A stretch of DNA of 64,000 nt from Streptomyces sp. Edi2 (GTDB lineage Bacteria; Actinomycetota; Actinomycetes; Streptomycetales; Streptomycetaceae): contig NZ_JBEJGX010000003.1 of NCBI RefSeq assembly GCF_040253635.1, forward strand, positions 7,589,501 to 7,653,500, written 5' to 3'. The notes beneath the pieces were generated by a model. It had not been told where the DNA came from and made no database searches. It worked only from the letters and a program-made list of their open reading frames with translations. Position numbers and translations under genes: made by a program. Of this stretch, positions 34,989-42,540 are shown one piece after another (position 1 is the stretch's first letter; each line of letters begins with the position of its first letter).

Positions 34989-35117
34989 GCCGCCCGGAAG
35001 AGTCCAGGTGAACTCGCCCTTCGGCGCCACGTGACAGGCAAGCAGCACCCGCCCGTTCTCGATGCACACTCCGCCAGCCGCCAGCCGCCAGCCGCCAGCC
35101 GCCAGCCGGAAGCTCAT
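34989..35117 (-). pseudogene. N-terminal remnant of a NUDIX hydrolase, with heptamer expansion
   Basis: ATG 35117 with GGAGG seven bases upstream starts a frame that reads MSFRLAAGGWRLAAGG, then VCIENGRVLLACHVAPKGEF and TWTLPGG, the first strands of a NUDIX domain up to the start of the NUDIX box. After LPGG the similarity ends and no REXXEE helix follows, so the gene is cut off. Its first codons are made of tandem CCGCCAG heptamers (35071-35105). Confidence 0.65.
35071..35105. repeat. Heptamer tandem repeat (CCGCCAG) x5
   Basis: Five perfect CCGCCAG copies lie at 35071-35105, followed by a partial CCG. They fall in the N-terminal codons of the NUDIX remnant on the minus strand (reading GWRLAAG). 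Changes in copy number would shift that frame. Confidence 0.9.
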
Positions 35118-35248
35118 CCCCGTACCTCCCCGCCGGACGCTATCTCACCGTTCTGTGTCCGCACACTGCTGGCGTTGCCGGCCCGCCACGGGGACTCGTC
35201 AGGCCGCTGACGTGCGGAGCCTGGTGACGAGGACTGCTGTGCCGGGCC

Positions 35249-35650
35249 CTAGGACTTTGCGGCCGTGTCCTGGGCGTCGTGCGGATACCAGCGGAGTTCG
35301 ACGGTGTTGCCGTCCGGGTCGCTGACGTAGAGGGACTGGCCCTCGCCGCGGGCACCGAAGCGTGGTCCGGGGCCGTCGACCACCGTGAACTCGCCCGAGT
35401 CGATGACCTCCTGCCAGTCCAGGGGTTCGACGACCAGGCAGAGGTGGTCGACATTGGAGCCCTCGCCGGGTCCCTGGGCGAGGTCGATGAGGGTCGTCGG
35501 GCTCACGCGTACGGAGGGGAAGGACACCTCGCCTGCGCGCCAGGCGTCGACGCGGACCGGCTCCAGGCCGAGCGGTCCGCAGTAGAAGGCGAGCGACCGC
35601 TCGACGTCGGCGACGTTCAGCACGAGGTGGTCGAAGGCGGTGACGCGCAT
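35249..35650 (-). CDS. VOC-superfamily (glyoxalase/dioxygenase-like) protein, 133 aa
   Basis: A single two-repeat VOC unit: FDHLVLNVADVERSLAFYCG at the N-terminus, VDHLCLVVE at mid-sequence, and GQSLYVSDPDGNTVELRWY at the C-terminus, giving His/His/Glu metal-ligand candidates. The family includes glyoxalase I-like and fosfomycin-resistance enzymes; the substrate is unknown. The ATG at 35650 matches the family start. It is transcribed in the same direction as the upstream antiporter, 232 bp away. Confidence 0.85.
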   Translation of the reverse strand: MRVTAFDHLVLNVADVERSLAFYCGPLGLEPVRVDAWRAGEVSFPSVRVSPTTLIDLAQGPGEGSNVDHLCLVVEPLDWQEVIDSGEFTVVDGPGPRFGARGEGQSLYVSDPDGNTVELRWYPHDAQDTAAKS

Positions 35651-35882
35651 GGAAGCTCCCTCTGAGGACGCCGGCCCAGGGAGGGCCGGCGGATGGCTGC
35701 ACAAGGAACGTATAGGCCGGGTCGGCGAGCGCGCGATCGGCCGTTGGTCCTGGTCCGCCGGTACTGGTCCGTCCGACGGAGGGTCAGGGGGCGTACTGGT
35801 CCCTGGGGCGGGCGCGCGCGGGGGCGTTGTGCTGTACAGGCCCCGCACTGGACGTGGGACCGGAACGGCCGTGCCCCTCGGC

Positions 35883-36983
35883 CTACGGGCTGACCGCCGG
35901 CACGAGGTACGCGGCCAGCAGGGCCAGATGGACGCCGCCCTGCAGCGGGGTGGCACGGCCGGGGATCACGGTCAGGGTGCCGACGATCACGGTCAGGGCG
36001 AGCAGCACCATATGACTGGCCCCCAGGCCCAGGTCCAGGGGGACCGGCAGCCAGACGGTGACCAGCGCGACGGCCGGGATGGTCAGGCCGATGCTGGCCA
36101 TCGCCGAGCCCAGACCCAGGTTCAGGCTCGTCTGCACCCGGTCACGGTGCGCCGCGCGGACCGCCGCGATGCTCTCCGGCAGCAGGACCAGCAGCGCGAT
36201 CACCACGCCCACCACGGACGAGGGCAGGCCGGCCGCGACCACACCGGACTCGATGGCCGGTGACACCGCCTTGGCCAGGCCGATCACCGCGATCAGCGCC
36301 AGCGCCAGCAGTCCGAGGCTGGTCAGTGCGGCCCGTGCCGAGGGCGGGTCGGCATGGTCCGCGCCGTGAATCACCTCGCCGGATGTGGTCACCGGAAGGA
36401 AGTAGTCCCGGTGCCGGACCGTTTGGGTGGTCACGAACAGGGCGTAGAGGACCAGCGCGGCCAGTGCGGCGAAGACCAGTTGCGGGGTGGAGAACCGCGG
36501 CCCCGGCGTGCTGGTGGTGAACGTCGGCAGGACCAGGCTCAGCCCCGCCACCGTGGTGACCGTCGCCAGCGCCGCTCCGGTGCCCTCGGCGTTGAAGACG
36601 GCGACCTTGCGCCGGAGCGAGCCGACCAGCAAGGACAGCCCCACGATGCCGTTACAGGTGATCATGACCGCCGCGAAGACGGTGTCCCGGGCCAGTGTGG
36701 TGCTCTTGGTGCCGCCGCCGGCCATCAGCGTGACGATCAGCGCCACCTCGATGATGGTCACCGCGATCGCCAGGACCAGTGACCCGAACGGCTCTCCCAC
36801 CCGGTGCGCGATCACCTCCGCGTGATGCACCGCGGCCAGCACCGCCCCGGCCAGAAAGCAGGACACCAGCACCACCAGGGCGACCGGCAGTGCGCGCCCC
36901 CACGTCAGGGCCAGCAGCACCACCGCCAGCACCGGCAGCACACCGGTCCAGTGCAGGACGGGTGAGCGGAGGCCGGCGATCAT
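35883..36983 (-). CDS. Calcium/cation:proton antiporter (CaCA family, ChaA-like)
   Basis: The 366-residue membrane protein has about 10-11 helices and the two alpha-repeats of the CaCA superfamily: VTIIEVALIVTLMAGGG in the first half and LPESIAAVRAAHRDRVQTSL followed by GSAMASIGLTIP in the second, with Glu residues for ion binding. It would exchange Ca2+ or Na+ for protons. The ATG at 36983 precedes the first helix. Its upstream spacer carries short tandem repeats. Confidence 0.9.
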   Translation of the reverse strand: MIAGLRSPVLHWTGVLPVLAVVLLALTWGRALPVALVVLVSCFLAGAVLAAVHHAEVIAHRVGEPFGSLVLAIAVTIIEVALIVTLMAGGGTKSTTLARDTVFAAVMITCNGIVGLSLLVGSLRRKVAVFNAEGTGAALATVTTVAGLSLVLPTFTTSTPGPRFSTPQLVFAALAALVLYALFVTTQTVRHRDYFLPVTTSGEVIHGADHADPPSARAALTSLGLLALALIAVIGLAKAVSPAIESGVVAAGLPSSVVGVVIALLVLLPESIAAVRAAHRDRVQTSLNLGLGSAMASIGLTIPAVALVTVWLPVPLDLGLGASHMVLLALTVIVGTLTVIPGRATPLQGGVHLALLAAYLVPAVSP

Positions 36984-37115
36984 GCCTCCGAGCTTGGCAG
37001 AACGGCGGGGCGGCTGCCCGTCGGTGCGCCGGGCGGGCGAGTAGAGGGGCGGACGGGCGGCTGGGCGGACGGGCAGACAGGCGGATGGACGAGCTGCCCG
37101 CTGTGGCCGGGCCGC

Positions 37116-37163
37116 CGGAACCCTGCCGGCCCGGAACCCTGCCGGCCCGGAGTCCCGCCGGCC
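37116..37163. repeat. 16-bp tandem repeat, 3 copies
   Basis: Units CGGAACCCTGCCGGCC at 37116-37131 and 37132-37147 are identical; 37148-37163 differs at three positions. The array lies in the spacer upstream of the antiporter gene and downstream of the minus-strand gene at 37192-37938. Confidence 0.8.
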
Positions 37164-37191
37164 CGGCAGCGCCCCGCCAGTCCCGCCGGTC

Positions 37192-37938
37192 TCAGGCCGC
37201 CGCCCGGTGGCCCTTCGGTTCCGCGGCCGTGAGCGCGGCCTTGGTGACATCGGCGACCAGTTCGACGACATCGGGCCCGTACGCCTGCGAGTTGACCACC
37301 TTCAGCAGCAGACAGAACTGGCCGTCGGTGCCGTGCTTACGGGCCAGCCGGGCCCGGTTGCGGACCAGATGGCGGACCGCGGCCCGGTGGGTGACCGGCC
37401 GCTGGCCGGCCGCCAGGAACACCGGGCGGTCGCCGCCCTCACCGGCGGTCAGCCGCGCGAGCAGGACATATTCGACCGCGCCGGGCTCCATCCGGTACGC
37501 CGTGCCGCCGATCGTGAAGGTGCCGCGGCCCGCGCCGGACTCGTCACCCGGGTGCACCGCGACACCCGGCAGCAGATTGGCCAGATGGGCCGCCAGCCGC
37601 CGGTGCGCGGTCAAGTCACCGACACAGAACTCGGTGCGCGCCCCGAAGCCCTGCAGGCCGGTGTCGTGCGGGGCCACCTCGGGGTGCGCACCACAGTTCT
37701 CGATCACCGCGGCCAGCCCGAGCAGCGCCAGCGCGTCATGGCGGGGGATGCTCCAGTGCGCCGAGGAGCTGTCCCGGTGGGTGACCAGCACGCACTCCGA
37801 ACCGTCCGGCAGCCCGAAGAAGCCTTGTTCGCGGGTCAGCTTCCGCCGGACCGTCGCCGCGTGCACGGCCCAGCCGGCCGCCAGGCCCACGATCAGGGCC
37901 ACGGCCGCCGCGGTCAGGAGCAGCAGGGTGTCGTCCAT
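37192..37938 (-). CDS. Conserved membrane-anchored hypothetical protein, 248 aa
   Basis: The protein starts MDDTLLLLTAAAVALIVGLAAGWAV, a single N-terminal membrane anchor, followed by a ~220-residue soluble domain with no recognised motif (e.g. VLVTHRDSSSAHWSIPRHDA, LHPGVAVHPGDES-like segment, YVLLARLTAGEGG). The conserved layout suggests a real Streptomyces family of unknown function. It is divergent from the gamma-glutamyltransferase gene. Confidence 0.65.
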   Translation of the reverse strand: MDDTLLLLTAAAVALIVGLAAGWAVHAATVRRKLTREQGFFGLPDGSECVLVTHRDSSSAHWSIPRHDALALLGLAAVIENCGAHPEVAPHDTGLQGFGARTEFCVGDLTAHRRLAAHLANLLPGVAVHPGDESGAGRGTFTIGGTAYRMEPGAVEYVLLARLTAGEGGDRPVFLAAGQRPVTHRAAVRHLVRNRARLARKHGTDGQFCLLLKVVNSQAYGPDVVELVADVTKAALTAAEPKGHRAAA

Positions 37939-38193
37939 GGCCGGGGAGCGTAGCGGCTCACCGGGTGGGTGTTCGAGGGCGGGGCAGGGGCCCGCGGCGG
38001 CTTGCCCCGGTCCGTACCGGCCTACCTGTTCCGTACGGAAAAAGGGGCAACTGACCCCCCCCGTCGCCATCAGGGCCGACCGGCCGGCCCGCCCCGGCGG
38101 GGCAGGCGAAAAGCCCTCTGTCCGGGGGCTGTTGGGCCGAGTAGGCTCCGGCCCCTGCCCCCCCCGTGCGCACGCTCAGGAGGAATATCCGGT

Positions 38194-40059
38194 ATGAGCA
38201 GAGCCCGACGCCTCACCGTCCTGGGAGCGGCCGCCGCGCTGGCCGGCTCCCTGGTGGCGGTCCCGGCCGCCGCCGCGCCCGCCGCACCACCTGCCGCACC
38301 CACCGCACCCACCGCACCCGCCCGGCCGGCTCCCGCGGCCCAGGGCCGAGCCCCCGCCGCCACACCGGAGAAGACGCCGGTCGCCGTCGGCTCCGGCGGG
38401 GCCGTCTCCAGCGTCGACGCGGACGCCTCGGCCGCCGGTATCTCGGTGCTCGAACAGGGCGGCAACGCCGTGGACGCGGCGGTCGCCACCGCCGCCGCCC
38501 TCGGTGTCACCGAGCCCTACTCCTCGGGCATCGGTGGCGGCGGCTACTTCGTCTTCTACGACGCCAGGTCCCGGGCCGTACGCACCCTCGACGGCCGGGA
38601 GACCGCCCCGCGCTCCGCCGGCCGGGACCTCTTCCTGGAGAACGGCACCCCGATCCCATTTGCCGACGCCGTCACCAGCGGCCTGAGCGTCGGCACCCCG
38701 GGGACCCCGGCCACCTGGGACACCGCCCTGCGCGCATGGGGCAGCCGGTCGCTGGGGCAGGTGCTGCGGCCCGCCCGGCAGCTGGCCGCGGGCGGTTTCA
38801 CGGTCGATGCGACCTTCCGTCAGCAGACCGCGGACAACGAGGCGCGCTTCAAGGACTTCCCGGCGACCGCCGGCCTCTTCCTGCCCGGCGGCAAGCTGCC
38901 GGCGGTCGGCTCGACGTTCAAGAACCCCGATCTGGCCCGCACCTACGGCGAGTTGGCGACGAAGGGCGTACGGGCGCTCTACGACGGCGCACTGGGCCGC
39001 GACATCGTCCGTGCCGTCAACAAGCCACCGGTGCGCTCCGGAGCCACCCGCAAGGTGCGGCCCGGCAAGCTGACCGCAGCCGATCTGCGCAGCTACCGGG
39101 CGCTCGGCCACGCGCCGACCCACACCCGCTACCGGGGCCTCGACGTCTACGGCATCGGGCCGTCCTCCTCGGGCGGCACCAGCATCGCCGAGGCGCTGAA
39201 CATCCTGGAGCGGAGCAATGTCTCGCGGCTGAGCGAGAAGCAGTACCTCCACCGCTACCTGGAGGCGAGCCGGATCGCCTTCGCCGACCGCGGCCGCTGG
39301 GTCGGCGACCCGTCGCAGGAGGACGTCCCGGCCAAGGCCCTCACCTCACAGCGTTTCGCCGACTCCCGCGCCTGCCTCATTCGCGACGACAAGGCCCTGA
39401 CCAGCCCACTCGCACCCGGCGACCCGCGCCATCCGCAGCGCTGCGCCACCGGCGGCAAGGGCGCCCCGACGACGTACGAGGGGGAGAACACCACTCATCT
39501 GACCGTCGCCGACAAGTGGGGCAACGTCGTCGCCTACACCCTGACCATCGAGCAGACCGGCGGCAGCGGCATCGTCGTCCCGCACCGCGGCTTCCTGCTC
39601 AACAACGAGCTCACGGACTTCTCCTTCGCGCCCGCGGATCCGGCGGTCCATGACCCCAACCTTCCCGGGGGCGGCAAGCGGCCGCGCTCGTCCATCTCGC
39701 CGACGGTCGTGCTGCGCCACGGCCGGCCGGTGGTGGCGCTCGGCTCGCCCGGCGGCGCGTCCATCATCACCACCGTGCTCCAGACCCTGGTCAACCACCT
39801 TGACCGCGGAATGCCGCTGGTCGACGCCATCGCCGCCCCGCGCGCCAGCCAGCGCAACGCGGCGGCGACCGAACTCGAACCCGGCCTGTGGAACAGCCCG
39901 GTCCGCGGGCAACTCGAGGCGATCGGACATGCGTTCAAACAGAACCCGGAGATCGGAGCGGCGACCGGCGTCCAGCGGCTGCCGGACGGTCGCTGGCTGG
40001 CCGCGGCGGAGAAGGTACGGCGCGGTGGCGGCTCGGCAAGGGTCGTCCACCCGTCGTAG
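38194..40059 (+). CDS. ggt: Secreted gamma-glutamyltransferase
   Basis: The 621-residue precursor has a signal peptide (MSRARRLTVLGAAAALAGSL) and a Pro/Ala-rich linker to about residue 65. It shows the two-subunit GGT layout: large-subunit motif GGNAVDAAVATAAALGVTEPYSSG, then autocleavage before Thr433 in GENTTHLTV, the nucleophile of the small subunit, and PRSSISPTVVL / GSPGGASIITT in the glutamyl-binding site. It cleaves and transfers gamma-glutamyl groups outside the cell. AGGAGG lies ten bases before the ATG. A 24-bp minisatellite begins at its stop codon. Confidence 0.93.
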   Translation: MSRARRLTVLGAAAALAGSLVAVPAAAAPAAPPAAPTAPTAPARPAPAAQGRAPAATPEKTPVAVGSGGAVSSVDADASAAGISVLEQGGNAVDAAVATAAALGVTEPYSSGIGGGGYFVFYDARSRAVRTLDGRETAPRSAGRDLFLENGTPIPFADAVTSGLSVGTPGTPATWDTALRAWGSRSLGQVLRPARQLAAGGFTVDATFRQQTADNEARFKDFPATAGLFLPGGKLPAVGSTFKNPDLARTYGELATKGVRALYDGALGRDIVRAVNKPPVRSGATRKVRPGKLTAADLRSYRALGHAPTHTRYRGLDVYGIGPSSSGGTSIAEALNILERSNVSRLSEKQYLHRYLEASRIAFADRGRWVGDPSQEDVPAKALTSQRFADSRACLIRDDKALTSPLAPGDPRHPQRCATGGKGAPTTYEGENTTHLTVADKWGNVVAYTLTIEQTGGSGIVVPHRGFLLNNELTDFSFAPADPAVHDPNLPGGGKRPRSSISPTVVLRHGRPVVALGSPGGASIITTVLQTLVNHLDRGMPLVDAIAAPRASQRNAAATELEPGLWNSPVRGQLEAIGHAFKQNPEIGAATGVQRLPDGRWLAAAEKVRRGGGSARVVHPS

Positions 40060-40150
40060 CGGCGCGCACCGCTCGTCTCGTAACGGTGTGCACGGCTCGT
40101 CTCGTAGCGGCGTGCGCCACTTGTCCCGTAACGGTGTGCGCCGCCGGCCC
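40055..40150. repeat. 24-bp tandem repeat, 4 copies, at the ggt stop codon
   Basis: Four 24-bp units (40055-40078, 40079-40102, 40103-40126, 40127-40150) share CGTA(G/A)CGG(C/T)G and CTCGTCT-like ends. The first unit contains the ggt stop (TAG 40057-40059), so the array may have grown out of the gene's 3' end. Confidence 0.8.
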
Positions 40151-40345
40151 CGCAGGCGCGCACCGCTCCTCGCGCCCCTGGTTCGTGACCGGGCGTCACA
40201 CCGCAGGAAACACGGCGGGCCGCTGTGTGCCGTCCGTGTGTCGTCTATGTGGCGCACCGCGCGGCATCGTTGATGGCCCTCGCCGAGACGATTAGCCTCC
40301 TGGGACCGTTCGTTCGAATGAGCGGTCCCAGGGAGGGCACGCAGC

Positions 40346-41833
40346 GTGAGCGTTGACGAGAGCCAGGACAGCGAGACCGGGCCCGCCGCGGCCCGGCGCA
40401 TCGGTGCCACGGCCGTGGAGTGGGAAGGCCTCGCCGAGCAGGCGCGGGCGCTGGCCGAGGGGCGGGTGACCTCGACCGCGCTGGTACGGCGGTCGCTGGC
40501 ACGCATCGAGGCCACCCAGGCCAGCGTCAACGCCTTCCGGCGGGTACGGGCCGAGGCGGCGCTGGCGGAGGCTGCCCAGGCCGACCGCAGGCTGGCGCAC
40601 GGCGAGCGGCTGCCATTGCTCGGGGTGCCGGTCGCCGTCAAGGACGACACCGATGTGGCGGGTGAGCCCACCGCGTTCGGGTGCGCCGGCGAGTTCCCGC
40701 CCAAGGAGCGCGATGCCGAGGTCGTCCGCCGGCTGCGCGCGGCCGGGGCGATCATCGTCGGCAAGACCAACGCCTGCGAACTGGGACAGTGGCCGTTCAC
40801 CGAGGGCCCGGCCTTCGGCAACACCTGCAACCCCTGGAACCTCGCCCACACCCCGGGCGGCTCCTCCGGCGGTTCGGCCGCCGCGGTCGCGGCCGGGCTG
40901 GTACCCGCCGCGCTCGGCACCGACGGCGCCGGTTCGGTCCGCATCCCCGCCGCCTGGTCCCATCTCGTCGGCATCAAACCCCAGCGCGGCCGGATCTCCA
41001 CCTGGCCGGACCCGGAGGCCTTCCAGGGCATCACCGGTATCGGCCCGCTGGCCCGTACGGTCGAGGACGCGGCGCTGCTGCTGGACGTGGCCAGCGGCAA
41101 CCACGACGGCGATCTGCACCGGCCGCCCGCCATCGCGGCGCGCGAGGCGGCCGGCCGCGACCCGGGCCGGCTGCGTATCGCGCTGTCGTGGAAGGCCGCC
41201 TTCACCTTCACCCCCAAGCCGCTGCACCCCGATGTCCGCAACGCGGTGACGGGCGTGGCCCGCACCCTCGCCCGGCTGGGGCACTTCGTGGAGGAGGCGG
41301 AACCGGACTACGGGCTGGTCGGACTGGCCTTCGTCCCGCGCGCCACGGCCGGGGTGGGGGAGTGGGCGGGCCGGGTCCCCGACCCCTCCCTCCTGGACCG
41401 CCGTACGCGGGAGGCGGCACGGATGGGCCGGCTGCTGGGCGGGCCCGTACTGCGCCGGGCACGGGCCGTCGAGAGGCGTCAACAGCGCCGGATCGGCGCG
41501 CTGTTCGGCCCCTATGACGTCCTGCTGACGCCGACCACCGCCACCCCGCCCCCGCGGATCGGCACGCTCGCCAAGCTCAGCGGCTGGCGTACGGATCAGG
41601 CCATGATCGCCGCCTGCCCGTACGCCTGGCCGTGGAACGTCCTCGGCTGGCCGGGCGTGAGTGTCCCGGCGGGCTTCAGCACCCACGGCCTGCCGCTGGG
41701 CGCCCAGCTGCTCGGCCCGGCCCATGGCGAGCCGCGGCTGATCTCGCTGGCCGCCCAGCTCCAGGACGATCTGCGCTGGCACGAGCGGCGGCCCGCGGAG
41801 CATCCGGCGTCGCCCGAGGGGGCGCGCCGTTAG
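40346..41833 (+). CDS. Amidase-signature family hydrolase, 495 aa
   Basis: The protein carries the amidase-signature triad: Lys99 in VAVKDDTDV, the cis-Ser in GGSSGGSAAA (Ser173/174), and the nucleophile Ser197 in GTDGAGSVRIP. In most family members the last motif reads GTDTGGS; the Ala here is a mild variant. It hydrolyses amides and has no signal peptide; the substrate is unknown. GTG 40346 follows GGGAGGG at a normal distance. It lies 286 bp after ggt with the minisatellite between. Confidence 0.88.
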   Translation: MSVDESQDSETGPAAARRIGATAVEWEGLAEQARALAEGRVTSTALVRRSLARIEATQASVNAFRRVRAEAALAEAAQADRRLAHGERLPLLGVPVAVKDDTDVAGEPTAFGCAGEFPPKERDAEVVRRLRAAGAIIVGKTNACELGQWPFTEGPAFGNTCNPWNLAHTPGGSSGGSAAAVAAGLVPAALGTDGAGSVRIPAAWSHLVGIKPQRGRISTWPDPEAFQGITGIGPLARTVEDAALLLDVASGNHDGDLHRPPAIAAREAAGRDPGRLRIALSWKAAFTFTPKPLHPDVRNAVTGVARTLARLGHFVEEAEPDYGLVGLAFVPRATAGVGEWAGRVPDPSLLDRRTREAARMGRLLGGPVLRRARAVERRQQRRIGALFGPYDVLLTPTTATPPPRIGTLAKLSGWRTDQAMIAACPYAWPWNVLGWPGVSVPAGFSTHGLPLGAQLLGPAHGEPRLISLAAQLQDDLRWHERRPAEHPASPEGARR

Positions 41834-41956
41834 AAGACCCGTCCGGATCAGTCGGTCGTCCTCATGAGTCTCGACCACCACATGATGAACAACGGCAGTG
41901 CCTGCACTGCTGTCCGGATCCCCTTTCCGCGAAGCAGATACGGCGCTACGCCAATC

Positions 41957-42003
41957 ATGCGGTATGCGGTATGCGGTATGCGGTATGCGGTATGCGGTAT
42001 GCG
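41957..42003. repeat. Heptamer tandem repeat (ATGCGGT) x6
   Basis: Six perfect ATGCGGT copies (41957-41998) are followed by a partial ATGCG. The array is non-coding and is followed 400 bp later by the terminator of the same spacer. Confidence 0.9.
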
Positions 42004-42402
42004 AACCGGACCAAATCCCTACTGCAGAACGCCCCCGCGTGAAGGGCACGTTCCAGGCGCGTCATCGAGCGTCACGCACTCAATGCGACCGGATCCGGCC
42101 ATCACATCCCTGTCGCACATTCTTCCGGTCGCCATCTTCTGGGCACTCGGGGAATAATCGCGGATCCCGAGGGGATATCAGGAGTTCTGCGGGTATCGGC
42201 GAGACTCCGGTGGAGAGAATCTCGCGCGCTGCTCGCGATGGCGGTCGGTGAGGTCGGCGGTGGGGGGCGAGGGCGCCGTGATGGAGTTGACAGAACACGC
42301 AACCCAGGGCCGTCCTGCCCGACGCCCTGAACGCGCGTTCGCTTTCTCCGGCCTGCGACGCTTACCGCTCGCCCGCAATATCCTCGAGCGATCACCACAA
42401 AG

Positions 42403-42437
42403 CGGTCCACGCAACAGCGTGGACCGTCTTTCTTTTG
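42403..42437 (+). terminator. Intrinsic terminator or attenuator upstream of the surface-protein gene
   Basis: A perfect 10-bp stem, CGGTCCACGC (42403-42412) and GCGTGGACCG (42417-42426), has an AACA loop and is followed by TCTTTCTTTT. T-tailed terminators like this are rare in such GC-rich DNA. It lies 100 bp upstream of the start at 42541 on the same strand. Confidence 0.8.
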
Positions 42438-42540
42438 CGTGGCGTTCGCCTCGGCGTTCGTTTCCGGGGCCATGAAGTGGACGGGAATCGAGACGCGGGT
42501 GCTTCGTTTTCCTGACAAGAAAAATGTGGAGTGTGATGCC

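Larger units (their letters stand above)
41834..42540. other. 707-bp intergenic region with a heptamer array and an intrinsic terminator
   Basis: No convincing protein gene was seen. The region holds an ATGCGGT heptamer array (41957-42003) and a canonical T-tailed terminator (42403-42437) that ends about 100 bp before the surface-protein start. A transcript ending there would be an upstream leader or small RNA, since no gene precedes it on this strand within the gap. Confidence 0.5.
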
